From DASUXY01 sp036377675 (GTDB lineage Bacteria > Bacillota > Bacilli > Bacillales > Amphibacillaceae): 25,484 nt of DNA. Shown here piece after piece: positions 14,951 through 21,355 of the stretch. The stretch is taken from the NCBI GenBank assembly GCA_036377675.1, contig DASUXY010000012.1:1-25484 (forward strand), in the 5' to 3' direction. A model generated the notes under the pieces. It had not been told where the DNA came from. It did no database searches and saw only the letters and a list, made by a program, of their open reading frames with translations. The position numbers and the translations under genes are program-made. How positions within the stretch are numbered: the first letter of the stretch is position 1; the number at the start of each line of letters is the position of its first letter.

Positions 14951-15634
14951 ATGAAACGTGTATGTACTGGTAAAACAAAAGATGTTTATGAACGAAAAGA
15001 TGGAAATTACGTATTGAAATTTAAAGATGATGTCACTGGAGAAGATGGGGTGTTTGATCCTGGTGCGAATCGTGTCGGGCTGAAAGTGGAAGGAGCCGGA
15101 AAAGCTGGCTTACTATTAACGAAATATTTTTTTGAAAAACTAGCAAAAGAAAAGATCCCGACTCATTATGTCGATGCCAATGTTGATGACGCTACGATGA
15201 CAGTGATCCCAGCAACCGTTTATGGAGATGGATTAGAAGTTATTTGTCGCTATCGAGCGGTGGGGAGCTTTTTGCGTCGTTATGGAAAGTATGCTAAAGA
15301 AGGACAACCATTGGATGGATTTGTTGAGATTACCCTTAAAGATGATGAAAGACAAGACCCACCCATTACTAAAGATGCCCTCGTCATGCTCGGCATTTTG
15401 ACGGAGGACGAATACGATCAATTGTATGAGTTAACAAAGAAAACTGCTCAAATTGTCAAGGATGAATTAGCGAAAAAGGATATTGAACTGTATGATATTA
15501 AGTTTGAATTTGGTAAAGACAAACACGGTAAAGTCATGCTCATTGATGAAATTTCAGGAGGTAATATGCGCGCTTATAAAGATGGGAAACCTGTTCATCC
15601 AATCGAACTTTCAAAGATCATGTTACAATCATGA
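14951..15634 (+). CDS. Divergent PurC-type (SAICAR synthase) homologue
   Basis: The 227-residue product follows the SAICAR synthase fold from end to end. It has an N-terminal Gly-Lys-Thr-Lys-Asp-Val-Tyr nucleotide loop, LKFKDDVTGEDG, the Glu-Val-Ile-Cys-Arg-Tyr-Arg-Ala-Val-Gly-Ser-Phe stretch, LYDIKFEFG and a final Asp-Glu-Ile-Ser motif. The enzyme class joins aspartate to CAIR with ATP in purine synthesis. Here the usual Asp-Glu-Ile-Ser-Pro-Asp-Thr-Cys-Arg reads Asp-Glu-Ile-Ser-Gly-Gly-Asn-Met-Arg, and the usual Arg-Asn-Ile-Ala reads Arg-Tyr-Arg-Ala. It lies outside any purine operon. It may be a second PurC or a paralogue with another substrate. ATG 14951 has GAGAGGAG at good spacing; the earlier ATG 14924 has none. 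Confidence 0.75.
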   Translation: MKRVCTGKTKDVYERKDGNYVLKFKDDVTGEDGVFDPGANRVGLKVEGAGKAGLLLTKYFFEKLAKEKIPTHYVDANVDDATMTVIPATVYGDGLEVICRYRAVGSFLRRYGKYAKEGQPLDGFVEITLKDDERQDPPITKDALVMLGILTEDEYDQLYELTKKTAQIVKDELAKKDIELYDIKFEFGKDKHGKVMLIDEISGGNMRAYKDGKPVHPIELSKIMLQS

Positions 15635-15672
15635 TCGTTAGATCGTGCCTCAACAAATGATTTTGATCAAGT

Positions 15673-15723
15673 AAGAAAACAAAGGGAAGGTGATGAATCA
15701 ACCGCTTTGTTTTCTTTTTTTTT
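15673..15723 (+). terminator. Intrinsic terminator after the PurC-like gene
   Basis: A perfect 12-base stem, AAGAAAACAAAG (15673-15684) with CTTTGTTTTCTT (15705-15716), is followed by a long T tract. Confidence 0.85.
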
Positions 15724-15752
15724 GTAATACTTACCTTTAATAATCAACTTAC

Positions 15753-15797
15753 TTGACGGAACTATATTTGTTTTGTATATTTGTTACATAAAGTAAC
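15753..15797 (+). promoter_or_regulatory. Promoter and operator-like palindrome upstream of the WrbA-type gene
   Basis: TTGACG (15753-15758) and TATATT (15776-15781) have a 17-base spacer. Directly after the -10 box, GTTAC (15783-15787) and GTAAC (15793-15797) form an inverted repeat with a 5-base gap, covering the expected transcription start near 15788. The placement suits a repressor operator. The leader before 15950 is about 160 bases. Confidence 0.6.
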
Positions 15798-15949
15798 CTA
15801 CTTCCTAAGTTATACTGGGTTATCATCATTTCATAAGTCTCTGTACACGATTGTTATAAAGCAATGCTTGAATAGCAATACTAGTTTGGAGAAGCACCCA
15901 TTCATTTACTTAGGCATTAAACTTATGAAAAGAGAGGGAGATTGATCCT

Positions 15950-16558
15950 ATGTCAAAAACAAAATTAGCAATTATTTATTACAGTTCAACAGGAACAAAC
16001 TACCAAATGGCTAAATGGGCTGAAGAAAGTGCCAAAGAAGCAGGTGCAGATGTAAAAGTTTTAAAAGTGCCTGAACTTGCACCAAAAGAAGCCATAGCTA
16101 CAAATCCAGCTTGGGAGAAGCATGCGGAAGAAACGAAAGATGTTCCTGAAGCGACTTCAGAACATATTAAATGGGCAGATGCGATTATTTTCAGTGTGCC
16201 GACACGGTTTGGAAATATTCCTTCACAAATGAAGCAATTTTTAGATGTTCAAGGCGGAACATGGATGAGTGGTGCAACTGTTAATAAAGTTGTCAGTGCA
16301 ATGTCCTCTGCAGGGAATGCACATGGCGGTCATGAAGCGACTATTTTATCTCTGTATACTTCGATGATGCATTGGGGTGCGATTATTGTCCCACCTGGAT
16401 ATACAGATGATTCCATGTATGTCTCTGGAGGAAATCCATACGGTGTTAGTGTAACCGTTGACCAAGAAGGGAATATGGTTGAAGATGTTGAAGCAGCAGT
16501 GAAACATCAAGCAAAACGAACGTTGGATATTGCCAACCGCGTTAAAGCTGGTGAATAA
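15950..16558 (+). CDS. WrbA-type NAD(P)H:quinone oxidoreductase (flavodoxin fold)
   Basis: The 202-residue product has the flavodoxin-like FMN phosphate loop Tyr-Tyr-Ser-Ser-Thr-Gly-Thr-Asn-Tyr (about 10-18). It also has the WrbA-type Pro-Thr-Arg-Phe-Gly-Asn-Ile-Pro-Ser-Gln-Met-Lys-Gln-Phe-Leu-Asp stretch (about 84-99) and Gly-Gly-His-Glu-Ala-Thr (about 125-130). Length and motifs fit the WrbA family, FMN-dependent enzymes that reduce quinones by two electrons and guard against quinone stress. The start has GAGAGGGAG upstream. A promoter with an operator-like palindrome lies 150-200 bases upstream, so it is probably induced by a signal. A terminator follows, so it is monocistronic. The exact quinone is unknown. 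Confidence 0.9.
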   Translation: MSKTKLAIIYYSSTGTNYQMAKWAEESAKEAGADVKVLKVPELAPKEAIATNPAWEKHAEETKDVPEATSEHIKWADAIIFSVPTRFGNIPSQMKQFLDVQGGTWMSGATVNKVVSAMSSAGNAHGGHEATILSLYTSMMHWGAIIVPPGYTDDSMYVSGGNPYGVSVTVDQEGNMVEDVEAAVKHQAKRTLDIANRVKAGE

Positions 16559-16584
16559 ATATTATCAATGAATCATCTACGATT

Positions 16585-16619
16585 GGGCTGATCGAGTATG
16601 TGCGATCGGCTCTTTTTTT
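16585..16619 (+). terminator. Intrinsic terminator after the WrbA-type gene
   Basis: GGGCTGATCG (16585-16594) pairs with CGATCGGCTC (16603-16612), allowing two G-U pairs, followed by seven T residues. Confidence 0.8.
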
Positions 16620-16694
16620 ATGAATGAATATGAAGTTGTCTGGTGCATGTAAGGATGATTTTTGGGAATAGTAATGTTTAGAAAGGCTATGTAG

Positions 16695-16715
16695 AAACGC
16701 TTCGTTTTTTTTTTT
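16695..16715 (+). promoter_or_regulatory. Mini-hairpin with an 11-T tract before the P450 gene
   Basis: AAACG (16695-16699) and CGTTT (16703-16707) can pair with a 3-base loop and run straight into eleven T residues (16705-16715). It ends 31 bases before the P450 start. It could be a weak attenuator or a slippage-prone spacer; no function is proven. Confidence 0.3.
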
Positions 16716-16746
16716 CGCTAAAATGTCGTTAAGGGAGTTCAAGCAT

Positions 16747-18015
16747 ATGTCATTCAACGGCAAAATTCCTGTCGAAGAAGGATGGGACCATACAATTTCC
16801 ATGTTACTTGAAGGCTATCGTTTTATTCCAAATCGATGTCGTAAGTACAATTCTTCAATCTTTCAAACGCGCTTCATGGGGAAGAAGGCCATTTGCATGA
16901 GTGGTCATGAAGCTGCAGCTATTTTTTACGACCCGATCCGCTTTCAACGAGCGAAAGCTGCCCCTAACCGTATTTTACAGTCATTGTTCGGCAAAGGTGG
17001 TGTGCAAGGGTTAGATGGTGTACAACATGACCATCGCAAGAAGATGTTCATGTCATTGATGACTCCAGAGCAGCTTAAAAAGATTCGTAACTTAACAGAA
17101 AAACAATGGTTTATGACGGCGAAACAATGGATTCATCAGGATCAATTGACATTTTTTCATGAAGTAGAACAAGTGATGTGCAAAATTGCTTGTGTTTGGG
17201 CTGGTGTGCCGTTATGGGCGAATGAAGTGACAAGGCGCGCAAATGATTTAGGGGCGATGATTGATGCCTTTGGAGCTGTTGGGCCCCGCCATTGGCAAGG
17301 TCGTATCGCTCGCAATCGATCGGAAAGATGGATGAGAACACTCATTAGAAACGTTCGGTTAGGGAAACAGTTTGTAGAAACAGACACACCTTTACATACA
17401 ATTGCCTCTCATCGAGATGTAAATGGGCAACTGTTACCTGTGCAAATAGCAGCTGTTGAACTATTAAATATTTTACGTCCGATTGTGGCAATTGGAAGAT
17501 ACATTACATTCGGTATGCTAGCTTTACACGAAAATCCAGAAACATATGAAAAAATGCGAGCCGACGAAGGCCAACATCAGTATAGTCAAATGTTCGTCCA
17601 AGAAGTACGCAGATTTTATCCGTTTGGTCCATATGTCGGTGCGAAGGTACGACAAGATTTTACGTGGAATAATTGCACATTTAACAGAGGTACATTAGTC
17701 CTTCTCGATATTTATGGAACGAATCGAGATCCAAAGGTATGGGACCGTCCGTATTCCTTTGAACCTGAGCGATTTAAGAACTGGAATGGCCATCCGTACA
17801 ATTTTATTCCTCAAGGTGGAGGCGATTATTATACAGATCATCGCTGTGCAGGGGAATGGGTGACGATTGATATGATGCAAAAAAGTTTAGAATTTCTAAC
17901 GCAGCGTATCGAATATGACATCCCACAACAAGATTTAAGCTACAGTTTACGGAGGATGCCAACGATTCCGAACAGTAGATTCATCATCCAAAATGTGCGC
18001 TGGAAGGAGAAATAA
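16747..18015 (+). CDS. cypC: CYP152-type fatty acid hydroxylating P450 peroxygenase
   Basis: The 422-residue product matches the Bacillus P450 BSbeta (CypC/YbdT) family. The heme-binding motif Phe-Ile-Pro-Gln-Gly-Gly-Gly-Asp ... His-Arg-Cys367-Ala-Gly-Glu gives Cys367 as the thiolate ligand. In the I helix the usual acid-alcohol pair is replaced by Arg244-Pro245, as in peroxygenases, where the fatty acid carboxylate binds the Arg and helps hydrogen peroxide act as oxidant. The expected reaction is alpha/beta hydroxylation of long-chain fatty acids without a reductase partner, and none is encoded nearby. The start is ATG 16747 with AAGGGAG 9 bases upstream. ATG 16723 directly follows a T tract and lacks a ribosome site. 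It is convergent with the LLM gene and shares a hairpin at 18019-18050. Confidence 0.93.
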   Translation: MSFNGKIPVEEGWDHTISMLLEGYRFIPNRCRKYNSSIFQTRFMGKKAICMSGHEAAAIFYDPIRFQRAKAAPNRILQSLFGKGGVQGLDGVQHDHRKKMFMSLMTPEQLKKIRNLTEKQWFMTAKQWIHQDQLTFFHEVEQVMCKIACVWAGVPLWANEVTRRANDLGAMIDAFGAVGPRHWQGRIARNRSERWMRTLIRNVRLGKQFVETDTPLHTIASHRDVNGQLLPVQIAAVELLNILRPIVAIGRYITFGMLALHENPETYEKMRADEGQHQYSQMFVQEVRRFYPFGPYVGAKVRQDFTWNNCTFNRGTLVLLDIYGTNRDPKVWDRPYSFEPERFKNWNGHPYNFIPQGGGDYYTDHRCAGEWVTIDMMQKSLEFLTQRIEYDIPQQDLSYSLRRMPTIPNSRFIIQNVRWKEK

Positions 18016-18018
18016 TAA

Positions 18019-18050
18019 GGGAACCCGTCAGTCTATAGAGCTGGGTTCCC
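18019..18050. terminator. Shared hairpin between convergent P450 and LLM genes
   Basis: A perfect 8-base stem, GGGAACCC (18019-18026) with GGGTTCCC (18043-18050). The tail is only mildly T-rich on each strand (TTCACTGTT on plus, TTATTATTTC on minus), so efficiency is uncertain, but the position between converging stops supports termination. Confidence 0.6.
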
Positions 18051-18057
18051 TTCACTG

Positions 18058-19080
18058 TTATTCCATCATTTCTGCGACGATTTCATATGAACGTAATCGA
18101 TCTTCATGATTAAAGATTTGTGAATGGATAATTAACTCATCAGCTTTTGTGTCGGTAATGAAACGTTCAAGACCTTCTTTTACTGTTTGTCGGTCACCGA
18201 TGATGTTTGCTGGCGAGTTGAGCGATTTTTGGACTACATTTTTTTCTACGTCCGTCAAAGACTCCTCTAACTGTTGTCGATCAATCGGTGGTTGCAGTTT
18301 TGTCGGTTCATTGCGCCGTAAGCTGATGAGTTGTTGATGTTGTGAAGTGGCTAACCATTGTGCCCGTTCATTTGAATCGGCTGCAATAACATTCACTCCT
18401 AACATAACGTAAGGCTTATCTATTACCTCTTGCGGCTTAAAGTTTTCGCGGTATAACTTGAGAGCCGTATCTAAGTAGGCAGGAGCGAAATGGCTTGCAA
18501 ATGAAAATGGTAATCCTTTATGAGCGGCGAGCTGTGCACTGAAGCCACTTGAACCGAGAAGCCAAATCGGTACGTGTAAACCTTGTCCTGGGATGGCTTT
18601 CACACGTGAAATGGGCTCATCAGAAAAGTAATCTTGCAGTTCCGTAACTTGAACGGGGAAATCTTCGGTACTTGAATGCAAAGTACGACGCAAAGCAAAG
18701 GCCGTCGCTTGGTCGGTTCCCGGTGCTCGTCCAAGCCCAAGATCAATCCGACCAGGATAGAGTGATTCAAGAGTCCCGAACTGCTCAGCAATGACAAGTG
18801 GTGCATGATTCGGGAGCATAATACCACCTGCTCCGATGCGCATATGATTGGTCTGTTCAGCAATATGTCCGATGATGACAGACGTGGCCGAACTAGCAAT
18901 GCCCGGCATATTATGGTGTTCAGCGAGCCAAAAGCGATTAAAGCCCCATTTTTCGACATGTTTCGCTAAGTCCACACTATTTTTGAATGATTGGACAGGT
19001 GTGCTCCCTTTATGAACAGGTACAAGATCTAAGACAGATAAAGGTATATGTTGAAAACGTTTAGCTTCTTGTATAATCAA
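18058..19080 (-). CDS. Luciferase-like (LLM class) flavin-dependent oxidoreductase
   Basis: The 340-residue product is a TIM-barrel flavin oxidoreductase of the bacterial luciferase-like class. It has Leu-Ala-Glu-His-His-Asn-Met-Pro (about 52-59), the Gly-Gly-Ile-Met-Leu-Pro-Asn-His-Ala-Pro stretch (about 85-94), Arg-Ile-Asp-Leu-Gly-Leu-Gly-Arg-Ala-Pro-Gly-Thr-Asp (about 110-122) and a later Trp-Leu-Leu-Gly-Ser-Ser-Gly motif. Length and motifs fit the YceB/YwcH group of Bacillus, whose substrates are mostly unknown; FMN or F420 use is expected from the family. No ATG is in place. TTG 19080 has GGAGTG about 10 bases upstream, so it is a TTG start. It is monocistronic and divergent from rlmN. 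Confidence 0.87.
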   Translation of the reverse strand: MIIQEAKRFQHIPLSVLDLVPVHKGSTPVQSFKNSVDLAKHVEKWGFNRFWLAEHHNMPGIASSATSVIIGHIAEQTNHMRIGAGGIMLPNHAPLVIAEQFGTLESLYPGRIDLGLGRAPGTDQATAFALRRTLHSSTEDFPVQVTELQDYFSDEPISRVKAIPGQGLHVPIWLLGSSGFSAQLAAHKGLPFSFASHFAPAYLDTALKLYRENFKPQEVIDKPYVMLGVNVIAADSNERAQWLATSQHQQLISLRRNEPTKLQPPIDRQQLEESLTDVEKNVVQKSLNSPANIIGDRQTVKEGLERFITDTKADELIIHSQIFNHEDRLRSYEIVAEMME

Positions 19081-19274
19081 AAAATCATCACTCCAATAAG
19101 AATTTCCTTTATAAAGAATGATACGGTGTTCATCAGCTATCGTCCACTGTTTCGTTTATGCCATTTCTAAATAGAAGGATCAGCGTATCTATGTATGAAA
19201 GTATGAAAAAATTTGCGCTCATACGTAATATCCAGTACCATAATAAGATAGTGCAATTGAAATGAGGGTTATTT

Positions 19275-20372
19275 ATGAGTAAAATATCCATTTATGGATT
19301 AACATATGACCAATTAACAGATTGGTTAATGAATCATGGTCAAAAAAAGTTTCGTGCCCAACAAATATGGGACTGGTTATATAAAAAGCGTGTGAAACGA
19401 TTTTCGGAAATGAAAAACGTCAACAAGGAATGTCTTGCCTTATTAGAAGAAAACTTTTCCTTCGTGACGATGGAAGAAGAGATGAAACAAGAATCACAAG
19501 ACGGGACGATTAAATTTCTCTTTAAACTAGCTGATGGAAACTTAATTGAAACGGTTTTGATGCGATTTAACTATGGCTTATCTGTTTGTGTAACGACACA
19601 AGTAGGCTGTAATATCGGGTGTACGTTTTGTGCGAGTGGTCTCTTAAAAAAAAGCCGCGATTTAACGAGTGGTGAAATCGTTGAACAGATCATGCGTGTC
19701 CAAGCGCACTTGGACGAACAAGGAAAAGATGAACGCGTCAGTCATATCGTCGTGATGGGAATTGGGGAGCCTTTTGATAACTATGATAACTTAATCGATT
19801 TTATTAACGTTGTCAATGATCAACAAGGATTGTCGATCGGGGCTCGGCACATTACGGTTTCGACGAGTGGCCTCGCACATAAAATTTATGATTTTGCAGA
19901 TACAGGCTTGCAAGTTAATTTAGCGATTTCTTTGCATGCACCGAATGATGAACTGCGAACAAAGATTATGAAGATTAATCGTGCATTTCCGATTGATCAG
20001 TTAATGAAAGCCGTCGACTACTATATTGAAAAAATGAATCGGCGCGTAACGTTTGAATACATTATGTTAAAAGATGTCAATGATGGGGAAAAAGAAGCGA
20101 TCGAACTTGCTAACCTTTTGCAGTCGCGCCGACGTCTGGCATATGTCAATTTGATTCCATACAATCCAGTCGATGAGCATATTCAGTATGAACGGAGTGA
20201 ATCGAAAGTGATTCAAGCATTTTATGAAACGTTACAACAGCGTGGAATTAATTGTGGTATTCGTTGGGAAAATGGAGCAGATATTGATGCAGCTTGTGGA
20301 CAGTTGCGGAGCAAGCAGATAAACAAGAAATATCCGAATCAAGTGGTTAACGTCTCTCCTTGTACAAGGTAA
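19275..20372 (+). CDS. rlmN: Dual-specificity RNA methyltransferase RlmN (radical SAM)
   Basis: The 365-residue product has the radical SAM cluster motif C112-x3-C116-x2-C119 in Val-Gly-Cys-Asn-Ile-Gly-Cys-Thr-Phe-Cys-Ala-Ser-Gly. It also has the C-terminal Gly-Ala-Asp-Ile-Asp-Ala-Ala-Cys341-Gly-Gln-Leu-Arg motif, whose Cys carries the transferred methyl group. An N-terminal helical domain (1-90) with Lys-Lys-Phe-Arg-Ala-Gln-Gln-Ile-Trp is typical of RlmN rather than of the antibiotic-resistance relative Cfr. It methylates C2 of A2503 in 23S rRNA and of A37 in some tRNAs. ATG 19275 has AGGG upstream. It stands alone, with a strong terminator after it. The final 15 or so residues extend past the family core. 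Confidence 0.93.
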   Translation: MSKISIYGLTYDQLTDWLMNHGQKKFRAQQIWDWLYKKRVKRFSEMKNVNKECLALLEENFSFVTMEEEMKQESQDGTIKFLFKLADGNLIETVLMRFNYGLSVCVTTQVGCNIGCTFCASGLLKKSRDLTSGEIVEQIMRVQAHLDEQGKDERVSHIVVMGIGEPFDNYDNLIDFINVVNDQQGLSIGARHITVSTSGLAHKIYDFADTGLQVNLAISLHAPNDELRTKIMKINRAFPIDQLMKAVDYYIEKMNRRVTFEYIMLKDVNDGEKEAIELANLLQSRRRLAYVNLIPYNPVDEHIQYERSESKVIQAFYETLQQRGINCGIRWENGADIDAACGQLRSKQINKKYPNQVVNVSPCTR

Positions 20373-20402
20373 ATGTCATTTTGTAAATAGGTTTACCAAT
20401 AC

Positions 20403-20452
20403 CCCTCACCTAAATGGTCAAAAGGAAGGATTTCAATAGGTGAGGGTTTTTT
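20403..20452 (+). terminator. Intrinsic terminator after rlmN
   Basis: A perfect 10-base stem, CCCTCACCTA (20403-20412) with TAGGTGAGGG (20437-20446), and six T residues. The minus side lacks a T run, so it is a weak terminator for fdhD at best. Confidence 0.85.
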
Positions 20453-20534
20453 AATGTGTCATTGAAAGCTCGCTTCAAGGAGAGAGACTTCGTCTAGAAG
20501 GATTATTGTGTAGTCAACATTGTTATTGTTCCGC

Positions 20535-21335
20535 TTATATTTCATTCGTATTGATAATTCGCTCAGGATGTGTGTACACGTTCATTTTTTTCCCACGCAG
20601 AAACCCGATGACTGTAATACCGAGATCTTGGGCAAACTGTAGTGCTAAATCGGTTGGCGCTGATTTAGAGAGTAAAAGACCGATGCCAATCTTAGACACT
20701 TTTAACAGCACCTCAGAGGAAACACGCCCACTAAAGACGATAAGTTTATTAGCGAGTGAGATTTGCTTCATTAACACGTCCCCATATATTTTGTCGAGGG
20801 TATTATGTCTACCAATGTCTGTATGGATTAGGATTACTTTGTTTACGGTACAGAGGGCTGCGTTGTGAATACCACCTGTTTCTTGGAAATACGTAGACTG
20901 ACGCTGTAACGTATTCATCAAATCGTAGCATTGGTTTGCTGTGATGGAAAGGGGATTTGTAATCGTTTTTGCTGTTTTCAGGTCATTCGTAAAGTAAAAT
21001 TGTCGGCTTTTTCCACAACAAGAGCCGATGAAGCGTTTTGAATGATTTTTATGGATGTCTTTTAAGGAAGTGTTGATGTCTACGTAAGCAAAACCGCGCG
21101 GTTGATCAACCGTTAGCGATTCGATGTCATCGTAAAAGCGAATGATGCCTTCGGAAGCGAGAAAGCCTACCAACAACTCACGCATGTTCGTCGGCGTACA
21201 AACGATCGTAGCAAATTCCTCTCCGTTTACGACAATGGTGAACGGAGATTCCGTGGCAATGACTTCCTGATCGGTGAAAAAGGAATCGTTGCGAAACCGT
21301 ATAACTTCCCAGTCATTGCGGACAATTTCTTCCAT
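20535..21335 (-). CDS. fdhD: Formate dehydrogenase accessory sulfurtransferase FdhD
   Basis: The 266-residue product matches FdhD, which moves sulfur from a cysteine desulfurase to the molybdenum cofactor so that formate dehydrogenase-type enzymes become active. Family signs are Pro-Phe-Thr-Ile-Val-Val-Asn-Gly-Glu-Glu-Phe near the start, the reactive loop Gly-Ser-Cys106-Cys107-Gly-Lys-Ser, Glu-Thr-Gly-Gly-Ile-His-Asn-Ala-Ala, Asp-Ile-Gly-Arg-His-Asn, Phe-Ser-Gly-Arg-Val-Ser-Ser-Glu and Leu-Ser-Lys-Ser-Ala-Pro-Thr. The loop lacks the E. coli Cys-x-x-Cys spacing, but as I recall Cys-Cys-Gly-Lys is normal for Firmicutes members. An AGGAGGATAACAG ribosome site precedes the ATG, 20 bases after the stop of the molybdoenzyme gene, so the two form an operon. 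Confidence 0.93.
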   Translation of the reverse strand: MEEIVRNDWEVIRFRNDSFFTDQEVIATESPFTIVVNGEEFATIVCTPTNMRELLVGFLASEGIIRFYDDIESLTVDQPRGFAYVDINTSLKDIHKNHSKRFIGSCCGKSRQFYFTNDLKTAKTITNPLSITANQCYDLMNTLQRQSTYFQETGGIHNAALCTVNKVILIHTDIGRHNTLDKIYGDVLMKQISLANKLIVFSGRVSSEVLLKVSKIGIGLLLSKSAPTDLALQFAQDLGITVIGFLRGKKMNVYTHPERIINTNEI

Positions 21336-21355
21336 CTGTTATCCTCCTGATTAAT

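Noticed and set aside
20506..20868. Plus-strand 120-codon ORF opposite fdhD
   Set aside because: It overlaps conserved fdhD coding sequence on the other strand; no ribosome site.
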